Shown here: one piece after another, positions 1-9,694 of the stretch
How positions within the stretch are numbered: the first letter of the stretch is position 1
Layout: every line of letters starts with the position of its first letter
Source: Sipunculus nudus
Taxonomy: Eukaryota; Annelida; Sipuncula; Golfingiida; Sipunculidae
Assembly: GCA_026874595.1 (NCBI GenBank)
Contig: CM049316.1
Span: 66,920,676-66,984,675 of the forward strand
Direction of reading: 5' to 3'
Length of the DNA: 64,000 nucleotides
Made by a program: the position numbers and the translations under genes
The notes under the pieces: generated by a model
What the model saw: only the letters and a program-made list of their open reading frames with translations
The model's database searches: none
What the model was told of the DNA's origin: nothing

Positions 1-952
1 AAACAAATAGGCGGCGTGGATAATCTTCTAGGTCGAGGGAAGAGGCGCATGACAGTCTCTCCCTATTTATGTATTGATATATTTATTATTTATATTCCAT
101 GGTTGCCTGATCAGAATAAAATTCTTTTAGTAAAAATATTCTATTTTTTCAATTTTGAAATTCATGGAAAAAATTGGGTTATATCGACTATTAACATAAC
201 GTGAAATCGCCACCTATTGCTCATCCTGCCTCAAAGTTCATTAAAAATCATTTCGATCTACAATATCTAAAAAGCGGTTGTTTGTTTCCTCAACTATATG
301 TGTGTTCTTGTTGAAGGTGAATCACACATGTGGATGATAGATGACATTATTTATAATTATGCAACATCCAAATAAATATTTTTGGGGTGAAAAAAAAACT
401 TAACAATTAGAAAATGTTCTGTTTATCGAGGCGAGCGGCCTCAGCCACCAAGCTTTTGGCTTTTGCACATGTCCCCAATATTTTTAATGACGTCATAGTG
501 ACCGTACCATACAAGGCCACCACCCGGAAACATTCAAGACAAGTGTACGTATTTATTATTAAGCATGCTAAGTGGTAAACGAAAGGCATCTGTTCCCCAG
601 TATTGAAACATGATTATTTTAGCCCATTACGGGGATAATACAAGATTTTATTAAATGCCAGTTCAGGTTGTAATATTTTCAGACCTGAACAGCAGATACG
701 TCTTGCAAACAAGTCCGTACTGAGAGGAACGATGTCATGAGGTGTATATATGTGTGTGTGTGTGTGATGACTACTTAGTTTTTCAATTCCTAGGCTGACC
801 TGGCCCATATACGCAAATGCTTATGTCCCATATTCAATATAGTTTACGTAATATCAGATCCAATATATTTATAACAAAGACCTATAGTTTAGGATATGCA
901 TGCGTGCAAACTCATATGTAGGCCTCCTGTAACATATATCATATATATATAT
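1..952. other. Gene-free AT-rich flank
   Basis: I see no convincing gene here. The open frames are short (about 60 codons), have no recognisable motif, and the sequence is AT-rich with a short (TG)n run near 750. It ends in a short TA run next to the inverted repeat that starts at 953. Confidence 0.6.
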
Positions 953-1073
953 ACGGGATGCTACCCGTGAAACAGACTGTAGTGAATTTACAGTGTTGTT
1001 TTTCTTTAGAGTTATACTGCTCTGGCCTAGTCTGTAGGCCATAGAGCACTTTACAACGGAGGGTAACTCGACC

Positions 1074-1126
<53 letters not shown>

Positions 1127-1184
1127 TCTGGAGAAAAACAACACTAAAAATTCACAACAGTCTGTGTCACGGGATGCGACCCGA
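953..1184. repeat. Inverted repeat with (TA)n core and hammerhead-like arms
   Basis: Two arms of about 60 bp (953-1012 and 1126-1184) are imperfect reverse complements. They enclose a GC-richer segment (1020-1067) and a (TA)n run (1077-1122). On the - strand the right arm continues to CTGATGA (1191-1185), followed by a CGGG/CCCG stem. The left arm, read on +, shows the same stem followed by GAAAC. CTGATGA-stem-GAAA is the hammerhead ribozyme core layout known from Penelope-like elements. The right arm has GACAC where GAAAC is expected, so that copy is probably inactive. The arms lie downstream, on the - strand, of the Penelope-like fragment at 1394-1591, which fits an element end. Confidence 0.55.
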
Positions 1185-1393
1185 TCATCAGGTGAACATG
1201 GTTAAAATGAAGCTTACGGCGTGGTTTGAAAAGCCGAGACTTTACGAGATTACGAGATTATGCTTTGTGCGATTCGGGGCGGGGGGGGGACCACGTGAAG
1301 GCTGACACTGATCCTATTGTCCTCGGGGGCACAATAGGATTGGTCGGGGTACACGTGCGTTACTGGAACATAACAGGGCAAAGAGTAGCCTAC

Positions 1394-1591
1394 TTAGTAA
1401 TCCTCCCAGTGAGAAATATTGAAAATATTGGTGTGCGAGCGAGGACACAGATATTTAGATAAATCAGATAATAAGCTTAAAATAAACAAACGTGGGTCTT
1501 TACTGGGTGTGTGAACCATTTCTAATAAGTGAAAACGAGAAAATTTGCAGATGGCTACTAGCCCCGCTTGGAACCATTGTTTTGCTTGCAC
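1394..1591 (-). pseudogene. Penelope-like element ORF remnant A
   Basis: This short - strand frame shares a run (PRLFILS, then a Cys-Arg-rich stretch) with the fragment at 3166-3384. The two are also alike at nucleotide level over about 1423-1500 and 3280-3350. The fragment at 3166-3384 goes on into a GIY-YIG-like segment, so I read this as the piece just upstream of the nuclease domain of a Penelope-like retroelement. No reverse transcriptase part is visible. The hammerhead-like motif and the (TA)n lie downstream on the same strand. It is dead: under 70 codons with no complete domain. A chance ORF inside a shared non-coding repeat is the alternative. Confidence 0.4.
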
Positions 1592-2432
1592 TTTCTGTTT
1601 TATTTACTAGATGGCACTATTTTAGGGACCAGGCAATAAATCTTATGTTTGGAATTAAGTTGGATTTTCATGATAAATGAGCCTGAAACCTAACAGCCAT
1701 TCAGAGGAAGGAATCCGAAAACTGGCTTCTCCCTGTGTCCTTGACCCTTAAGCAACATGTCATGTTTGGTTAGAAACCTGAGAGCATCGCTTCTTAACTT
1801 TGCACCTGGATTATATGTTTCATTTTCTTATTTTAGCAAGAAAACAAGTAAGGACTCGTAGTTAAGGGTATGTTAGCTAGATTAAGCTTGGTAATTTTGC
1901 CAAAGGACGGAAATTTAGTAATATCAGACAGGGCACCACAAGAATGCATGCAGTGCTCTCCGTCTCTGTATTATAGAGACGGACACTCTGTCTAGGCAAA
2001 GAGGTTATTTTAATGTTAATATATATAAAACAAAGATATATACCAGGATGCTCAATTATCATATTAAACTGATTATTAATATAGTCTTGGCAGCAGTGAA
2101 TATATCAGTGGTATACATATGATATAAATAAACATATACTATGAAAATACACAATATACAAGGCACATATAAAATATAAAAGGCAAATATACTATACTAT
2201 ACTCATACCAAGTGGAATCCACTCGGTAAACTCACCATGCTGTAGTGGTAACGTCATGTCCCTCAACACTGCAAAGCAGTGAGAGAACAACTACCTGAAC
2301 AGGTAAGTCTGCCAAGTGGATCCTCGATGGGGGGGGGGCACGTTAAATATTAGTACGAATGCTAGGTTTTAAAATATTTCAGAGTGAATTTGTTTTGATG
2401 GCGGCACTTGGAGAGAATTTCAGCTCTTAAGT
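1592..2432. other. Gene-free stretch
   Basis: I see no gene here. It has short AT-rich runs and poly-G tracts near 2330 and 2448-2461. The second tract abuts the end of the GIY-YIG frame and forms its terminal proline run. Confidence 0.5.
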
Positions 2433-2813
2433 TCAACTATGATCCAGGGGGGGGGGGGGGGTTGCTATAAGTAGCTTTTCAGACAAGCAGAGATCACACT
2501 TCCTAGTAACACAGAAGTTAGGTGCTGCCTTGGCAGATATTTCCCAGGAGAGCTTGTAATTGATATTGTTGTCTTTAAGTGACCAAATGTGTTTAGACAG
2601 TTCAGTATTTTTAGCTTGGGATCTGTTACGAAAGAATTGCTTGTGGTTATTGTATCTTGTCTTGAAATCACCTTCAGTACACCCTATGTAGTGTTTCACG
2701 TCATTGTCTGTGGTAACTGTTGCCTTATAGACAATGCATCTCATCTGACACTGACCATTCATAGGACATTCGTCTTTTTTACGGCAGTTACATTGTTTTT
2801 GAGGTACATTCAC
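2433..2813 (-). pseudogene. Penelope-like element GIY-YIG endonuclease fragment
   Basis: This is the C-terminal nuclease domain of a Penelope-like retroelement, which nicks DNA for target-primed reverse transcription. A cysteine cluster comes first (CNC at residues 8-10, C16, C21). The GIY position is VY (27-28), YIG is at 41-43, and FKTRYNNH at 49-56 includes the conserved Arg. NTELSKHIW (68-76) carries the likely catalytic Glu, and CDLCLSEK (105-112) is the usual end motif. The frame starts artificially: it is open a little further upstream into a repeat, then meets a stop. It runs into a G/C homopolymer at the 3' end. No reverse transcriptase domain is attached, so it is a truncated remnant. 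Confidence 0.8.
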
Positions 2814-2833
2814 AGCATTGTCAGTATTTAAAA

Positions 2834-2883
2834 CTCTGGCCTAGTCTGTAGGCCACAGAGCACTTTACATCGGAGGGTAACAC

Positions 2884-2931
<48 letters not shown>
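2834..2931. repeat. Second copy of 48 bp motif plus (TA)n
   Basis: Positions 2834-2881 repeat, nearly base for base, the segment at 1020-1067 (it contains CTAGTCTGTAGGCC). Both copies are followed by a long (TA)n run (here about 2889-2931). The repeated motif-plus-(TA)n arrangement next to Penelope-like coding debris suggests the terminal part of that element. Confidence 0.6.
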
Positions 2932-2933
<2 letters not shown>

Positions 2934-3165
2934 TCTAAAACTTTGGTAGAAGGTATAATTAATTAAGATTAAGAGCCCAATAAAAGACTATTGTTTAGAG
3001 TCGAAAGTGTTTGTTCTTAGCCATAGCTGAAATGGACGAATATCAGGAGCTCTGCTTTATGAATACAAAGTGTAAGGTATATATACGTCAACATCAACAT
3101 TTGAAGTTAACAGCAGGGTCAATGCAGGGATGAACCGGGTACACTCCTCAATACACGAGCGTGTG

Positions 3166-3384
3166 TTAGTTATGTTGGCCTCTTCTGTAAACCTTACATT
3201 TTTTGTATACATAATTTGATTCCATGTAGCCTACGTAGTACGCCTCACAGTGAGGCTCATTAGCACACTCTATATAAATCATTGGTGTGCGAGCGAGAAC
3301 ACAGGTTTTTAGATAAATCATATGAATACTTAAAATAAACAAACGTGGGTTAGCAGTACAGAAAAATAAGGTAAAACATTTCAT
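3166..3384 (-). pseudogene. Penelope-like element GIY-YIG remnant B
   Basis: The frame reads MIYIECANEPHCEAYYVG at about residues 35-52, then a Lys/Arg-rich stretch. This matches the start of Penelope-type GIY-YIG domains: a hydrophobic strand with IY, a Cys-x(n)-Cys pair, then Y-V-G. The next segment should carry the conserved Arg and His; here it is degenerate, and the frame stops soon after. The front half resembles the fragment at 1394-1591. It belongs to a different subfamily from the copy at 2433-2813, whose spacing and cysteines differ. It is dead and lacks the rest of the domain. Confidence 0.5.
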
Positions 3385-3661
3385 CAGGTGCTAAAATCCT
3401 AACTCTTTATACACTGGTTCGTGTAAAATATAATTTCAGGAAACAGTATGGTTCTGTGTCTATATTATATGATAATCATTTATTAGTGAATTATTTACAG
3501 TATTTTTTAGTGAAATGGAACTGAAGGACAACATTGAAACTGGCAAGAGCGGAGCTTCGCAAATACCACTTGTGCACATGATGACCATTGTAACAATATT
3601 TGCAGCTCAACTGTCTAGAAATTGAAGACAACGAATTATATTATGTGTCTTTTAAATGTAG

Positions 3662-3965
3662 GTTATTTTTAGTCAGCGATTTTTTAATCAAATTAAATCT
3701 AGTCCTCCTAAATGTACTTCATTGTGTTTGTGTCTACCATGGATAGGACACACACTATTGTGGCTGTTCAGGTCATCATAAGCATGGTGTTCATGAAACA
3801 TTGTTAATCTAGTCCTCATAAAAATATTGAATCTAGGTAGTCATTTTTTTCAAATTAAATCTGGTCCTCATAAATATACTACTTGTGTTTTTCTCTACCA
3901 TGGATAGGACACATATTATTGTGGCTGTTCAGGTTCTCATAAGCATTGGGTCTATGAAATATTAT
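3662..3965 (+). repeat. Two tandem copies of a ~170 bp unit
   Basis: The segment with CTACCATGGATAGGACACA occurs at about 3736 and again at about 3894. It has matching flanks (AAATTAAATCT upstream, TGTGGCTGTTCAGGT downstream). The second copy has a few small deletions. It is non-coding. Confidence 0.7.
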
Positions 3966-4058
3966 TACTATTAGGGCCCTGCTTGAAAAGCGGTGCCTTA
4001 TAGAGATCACCGTGTCAGTCCGGCCGTCGGACCGTCCGGCCTTCTGTCCTTCCGCACA

Positions 4059-5160
4059 ATATCTCAACAAGATTATGTTTGCTCATTCTCAGATTGGGAT
4101 GATTGGTACCTATGAGCGCTCTAGACCTGTCGAATTACAGACCTGTCGGGATCCCAATATGGCCGCAAGAGAACATTTCCTGATTTTCTGATATACGTGA
4201 TATCTCAAGAAAAACATGCTTGATTTTCCTCATCATCATTGGGATGATTGGACCTATGAGGGCCCCAGACCTTTTGAATTGCAGGCCTGTCGGAATTCCA
4301 ATATGGCCGTCAGACCACAATCAGTGATTTTCTTTTGCGCTTGATATCACAAGAAGAACATGCTTGATCTTTCTCATATTCACAGGGATAATTGTTATTA
4401 ATAAGGGCTCCAGATTTTAAGATTTATAGACTTTTTTCTGAATTCAAATGTGGCCGCCAGAGCACAATCGGTAATTAATTTGCGCGCGATATCTCAACAA
4501 GAACATGCTTGATCTATCTCATATTCACAGGGATAATTGATACTTATGAGCGCTCCAGACCTGTCGAATTACCGACCTGTCGGGATTTCAATATGGCCAC
4601 CAGAGCACATTCGCTGAATTTTTTTCCCATGCGATATCTCAACAAAAACCTTTTTCAAATTCACATCGATCATTGGGGCCCTAAGAGTGCTCCTGACCCT
4701 GTCTGAATTCCGATATGGCCGCCAGAGAACATTTCCTGATTTTTTTTTATGCACGCCATATCTCAACAAAAACATAATTGATATTTCTCATCTTCACAGG
4801 GATCATTTGGGCCTTTTAATTGCAGGCCTGTCGGAATTCAAATATGGCCGCCAGAGCACAATCAGTGATTTTCTTTTGCGCATGATATTTCAACAAGAAC
4901 ATGTCTGATCTTTCTCATATTCACAGGGAAGATTGTTATTAATGAGGGCTCCAGACTTTTTTTGATTTACAGACTTTTCGGAAGTAAATATGGCCGCCAG
5001 AGCACAATCACTGATTTTCTTTTGCACGTGATATCTCAACAAGAACATGCTTGATCTTCCTCATATTTACAGGGATCATTGATCAGGGCCTAAGAAGGTT
5101 CCATTCCAGTCAATTACACACCCGCCAAAACCCAATATGGCGGGCCAGACCACAATTTGT
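4059..5160 (+). repeat. Tandem array, ~140 bp unit, about 8 copies
   Basis: Each unit carries ATATCTCAACAAG or a variant, at about 4059, 4200, 4344, 4489, 4634, 4759, 4885 and 5031. Spacing is 141-146 bp, with two shorter units of about 125 bp. Other shared pieces are AATATGGCCGCCAGAGCACA, CATGCTTGATCTTTCTCAT and GACCTGTCGGAATTC. A short CCG-rich lead-in at 4015-4055 resembles the start of the repeat element at 6393. The copies have diverged, so the array is not recent. Short ORFs inside it are repeat artefacts. Confidence 0.85.
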
Positions 5161-5632
5161 GATTTACTGTCACAAATATCACAGAATACCTGTTTTTTAC
5201 ATATCTTTTTAGTATGTTAATTATCGGAAATCACGCTTGTTGAATGGTTATCAATGTTTTGGACCTAGTCCTCGCTACTAAGCTAAAGGCATATCAAAGT
5301 GTTTTTTTTTATGCGAATCAGTGTCCTCGTATACTGGGGAGTATGACATGACAGAACAATACCCAAACTATAGTCCTCGGTTCCTATGTACAACGTCAAT
5401 GCATTTTCCTCTTTACTTATAAGCTCTTTCCTTTTACGAAAATGTGCCAGGATACATGCATTATCTAAATGTCCTAACTGTAGCGGAACTGTTAATCCTC
5501 GGAGGTACAGTTTGAAAGTAAGGTCCTCTCGGGTACGCATTTACGCGTATTTGTGTGTGTAGCCGTATATGTCTCTCAGTCTGAAAAATAAGATGAAGAC
5601 ACCTTACTGTAGATAAACAGTTTATTTTGTTC
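5161..5632. other. Gene-free stretch
   Basis: I see no gene. Overlapping - strand frames of 60-85 codons here show no recognised motif and do not continue into neighbours. Confidence 0.5.
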
Positions 5633-5674
5633 ACTAGCTTTCTAAGCATAAAGCTCCGTCATCAGGTGGCTAGT
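5633..5674 (-). ncRNA. Hammerhead-ribozyme-like motif
   Basis: On the - strand ACTAGC (5674-5669) is followed by CTGATGA (5665-5659), then a GGAGC/GCTTA stem with an A/T-rich loop, then GAAA and GCTAGT (5638-5633). The outer hexamers are complementary. CUGAUGA-stem-GAAA-stem is the hammerhead core layout. There is no clear UH cleavage triplet or helix I between the outer stem and CUGAUGA, and one base pair of the inner stem is lost. I read it as a decayed Penelope-like element ribozyme or a look-alike. No coding part of such an element adjoins it. Confidence 0.35.
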
Positions 5675-5723
5675 GGACCTTAAATAAAACGCGGTTGAAT
5701 ATATATGTCTGATTAACAACGTA

Positions 5724-6047
5724 CTGGCAATTACCCGTGCTATGCAAGGTTTCGGGCGAGCAGTTAGTTCTGATGTCAAATATTCTGTCATAGTTGAATG
5801 TCTTGGTTCTACAATGTTACCGTCATAAGATCTGTTTGAAGATGATATTTGGTGTAAGTGTTCTGTCTTTGAATTGACCTTGTGTCCGAGTCTGGATGAC
5901 TTGGACGAATACGTTCCTGTACGAATGGTGAAATGTCTTCGGACAAACCTGGATCAAATGTATGTCGAAAATCCCGGCAATCCGTACGGTGGTGTCGGAG
6001 GAAATACGGAAAGTCACACAAATTCCGTTACGCTTTTAATATATAGA
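5724..6047 (-). mobile_element. Non-autonomous Helitron-like element, 324 bp
   Basis: On the - strand it begins TCTATATATTAA after a host A and ends with a GC-rich hairpin (GTGCTATGCAAGG region on +), then AATTG and CCAG, before a host T. Helitrons start with TC, end with a hairpin and CTRR, and insert between A and T. Here CTRR has decayed to CCAG. The first ~100 bp match the copies ending at 9289 and starting at 55321. No Rep/helicase is encoded. Confidence 0.65.
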
Positions 6048-6392
6048 TCCGTTATATGCAAGGTGTTATGCATAAAAAAATCTAATTGAAGCCAAGAGAT
6101 TGGCCGGAAAATTTTTCGAAGAAGTTGATATGATAAATGGAATCATTATTATATGGAAATCTATTATGCTGAACATCGCTTTTAATAGTTGCGCTCCTAG
6201 CCCGTCAATCCGCCGGTAAAGGAACCTGTTATTTTGCATGGTAGTACAGTTGCGCCGATATACGTGTTCTCGATAATTGTATTCCCTTTATCACGCACAA
6301 AAGCTGAGCACTCACATGGTAGGGCAATCCCGCTGCGCAGACGTTCGTGGTAGCATTATTTTCTGTGATACATTTAATGGCTGTATATTTTT

Positions 6393-7915
6393 ATGCCCCC
6401 GCCACAAAGTGGCCGGGGCATATAGGGTTACCCATGTCCGTCATTCCGTCTTTCTGTCCTTCTGTCCTTCCGTCATTCCGAAATCAAACAGATGTACGGA
6501 CTTTTTGTCGCAATGCCTGCAGATATTGGCCTGATGTTTTGTGTGTGGGCAGATATAGACCAGTTACAGATCGAGTTCGCATTTCGTCCCGGTTGACCTA
6601 CTTTTGACCGTTTTACAGCTCCTAAACTTAGAAAATTTCATGAAAAATAGAAATTTCATGACAAATACACATGTACGGACTTTTTTTCGCAATGCCTGCA
6701 GATATTGGCCTGATTTATGGTGTGTAGGCAGATAATGACCAGTTACAGATCGAGTTCGCGTTTTGTCCCAGTTGACCTACTTTTGACTGTTTTACGGCTC
6801 CTAAACTTAGAAAATTTCATGAAAAAAAGAAATTTTCATGACAAATACACATGTACGGACTTTTTTTCGCAATGCCTGCAGATATTGGCCTGATTTTTTT
6901 GTATGTGGGCAGATAATGACCAGTTACAGATCGAGTTTGCGTTTCGTCCCGGTTGACCTACTTTTGAACGTTTTACGCCTCCTTAACTTAGAAAATTTCA
7001 TGAAAAATAGAAATATTCCTGACAGATACACATGTACGGACTTTTTGTCGCAATGCCTGCAGATATTGGCCTGATGTTTTGTGTGTGGGCAGATATAGAC
7101 CAGTTACAGATCGAGTTCGCATTTCGTCCCGGTTGACCTACTTTTGACCGTTTTACCGCTCCTGAACATAGAAAATTTCATGAAAAATATGAAATTTCAT
7201 GACAAATACACATGTACGGAATTTTTTTTCGCAATGCCTGCAGATATTGGCCTGATTTTTGGTGTGTGGGCAGATAATGACCAGTTACAGGTCGAGTTCA
7301 CGTTTTGTCCCAGTTGACCTACTTTTGACCATACACACTCTAACATAGAAAATTTCGTAAAAAATGCACATGTATGGACTTTTTTTCGCAGTGCCTGCAG
7401 ATACGGGCCTGATTTTTGGTGTGTAGGCAGATAATGACCAGTTACAGATCGAGTTCTTGTTTTGTCCTAGTTTACCTACTTTTGACCATTTGACTGCTCC
7501 TGAACATAGAAAGTTTCATGAAAAATAGAAATTTTCATAACAAATGCATATGTACTGACTTTTTTTCCTCAATGCCTGCAGATACCACCCTGATTTTTTA
7601 TGTGTGGGCAGATAATGACAGTTACAGATTGAGTTCGCGTTTTGTCCCGGTTGACCTACTTTTGATTGTTTTACGGCTCCTAAACATAGAAAATTTCATG
7701 AAAAACAGAATTTTTTATGGAAAATGTGCATGTATGGACTTTTTTCACAATGCCTGCATATAATGGCATGATTTTTGGTGTGTTGCTTGATAATGACCCG
7801 TTACAGATCGAGTTTGCATTTTGCCCTTGTTGACCGACTACATACGACACCTCCTGAACTTAAACAATTTTTCAAAATTTTACAAATGTTTGTAATTTGC
7901 CCCAGGCGGGGGCAT
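6393..7915 (+). mobile_element. 1.5 kb element with GCCCCCGCC inverted ends
   Basis: The ends are short inverted repeats: ATGCCCCCGCC at 6393-6403 and GGCGGGGGCAT at 7905-7915. Just inside the left end is a palindromic GCCACAAAGTGGC and then a pyrimidine-rich stretch of repeated TCCGTC and TTCTGTCC. The rest is a ~180 bp tandem array. No transposase frame is visible, so it would be non-autonomous. I recognise this end structure as common in bivalve genomes but cannot name a superfamily. Confidence 0.65.
6492..7860 (+). repeat. Tandem array, ~180 bp unit, about 8 copies
   Basis: Units are anchored on TGTACGGACTTTTT at about 6492, 6671, 6851, 7031, 7213, 7370, 7551 and 7731. Spacing is 179-181 bp except for one unit of about 157 bp. 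Every unit carries GCAATGCCTGCAGATA, GATAATGACCAGTTACAG and GGTTGACCTACTTTTGA. Divergence rises toward the right end. The repeated open frames inside it, of about 80 codons, come from the repeat and are not genes. Confidence 0.9.
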
Positions 7916-8929
7916 TCGTGTCGTTCCGACACATCTAGTTTTTAAATATCACGCACTCCCAAAGACCATCCCTGTTTAAAAACTGAGCCAATGTGTGCCA
8001 GTGTGACAGTCACTCCATTCAGGCATTGAGTAAACCCGGACCCCGGATCCCAGACACCAAGACAAATTTTTTGTAAAAAAAATTGATAAATAATGTTTAC
8101 GGATCATGGCGCCCAGACCTCACGGATTACACGGACCCCTTTTACTCGTTGTTTTATCTTTTTTTCATTATATATTTTAACATCACATCTAGCCAAAACA
8201 TCCGTTTGATATAATATTATGTTTTTATCTATACTTTTACATTTCTGCCTCAGTTTTTATTCATAATCTTATATTTGCTATATATTTCATTTGTATATCT
8301 TTTAATAAAGTATAATTATTAATATCATTTACATAATCTTTATTCTGGAACCTGGAGTTGCTTGAAATGCAAGAAATCAGCTATTCCTATTGGTAATTAT
8401 ATTATTGCCAATTTTAAATTGCATGGTTGTAATGAATGGAACATGAACCCTTTTGATATGTGGAAGAGCTCTGATATATCAGTCTCAGGTCCGCAACGAC
8501 TGGTAGTGCACTTCAAATAAATCTCCCCTGTGTACCCGCTTTTATATTTTCATTTAAATAATTATATTAAATCTGTGACATGAGTGCTAATTTTTCCTCT
8601 CTGATTTACAGATAAAAATATGGGGTTACGTGGGTCCGTCAAAATCAAGTTAATGAGGTCCGTCTTCATCGAAATACTTTTGTAAACATAAATCTTTCAG
8701 TGAATCGGTCATTTACAAAGCTGCCACATTTAGGGACGTTGCTCTGCTGTTATAGCAGCAATAGGGTTGTTTTATCAGTGTAAATAATGGAAAATGAGGG
8801 AAATTGTTTTTTTTTTTTTGGGTCCGGGTCCTGTGCATTCACTGTGGTTTGGGTAATATTGATTCTTTTAAACATATCCCTTTTGAGCATTCTCACGGGA
8901 GATCTCCTTGTGCACAAAAGATCCTTATC
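7916..8929. other. Gene-free stretch
   Basis: I see no gene. It is AT-rich with a 12-base T run at about 8808-8819. The right edge may hold the poorly matched 3' part of the Helitron-like copy described next. Confidence 0.5.
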
Positions 8930-9289
8930 CCTGTGCGGAGGTTGCCTTTTGAGAACGGATCACCAATGAGGATATTTCAGGCCAGTGACCGCGAAATACA
9001 CGAAAACCCCACATAGAGGCCCTAAGGGGGAGATTGGTCCCGGCATGACACACTCTATGGCCGCTGTTTTACCAGGCCTGAACGTACACAGAAAAAAAGC
9101 GTTGGGAGGGGGCAATTATTTAAATGATTAATTATGCACGTAATCCTCAAATATTGCAAATGAATGTGGGCGGAATCTCTTGCGAAAATTCCGGAGCATA
9201 TGTATGTCGAAAATCACGGCCATCCGTACAGTGGTATCAGAGGAGATACGAAATATCACACAAATCGCGTTACGTTATTAATATATAGA
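8930..9289 (-). mobile_element. Helitron-like copy, 5' part
   Basis: Read on the - strand it starts TCTATATATTAATAACG right after a host A (T at 9290). It follows the 5' part of the element at 55321 for about 350 bp, including the stretches around CTGATACCAC, GATTTTCGACATACATATG, TACGTGCATAATTAAT and TCTCAAAAGG. The 3' limit is unclear. I do not see the terminal hairpin, so the copy is truncated or diverged. Confidence 0.65.
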
Positions 9290-9632
9290 TAATAGCCATA
9301 ATGCACGGTACATTCATTTGATAGTTCACCGATTGGTTATTCTGAGATTATACCATGATACCGTATGTTCTAACCGGGTTATAGTTCGGTTAGCAATAAT
9401 GCTAGGTTATAAATGTCCAGTCTAGGTATTCATGTTATGTTGAGTCCATGCCCTCTCATACATTAATTGTTTGAAGTTCACCAGCAATGTTCATGGGCGT
9501 AGATGACGATGAGGATCAGTATAATAGCAATATGGTTTACATTTACATGTATATATGTCGATGATTATATATATATACCTCGTGAACAAAGATCGTGCGC
9601 AAAATAAACTGTCTACATAAAGGCGTCCTCTT

Positions 9633-9694
<62 letters not shown>

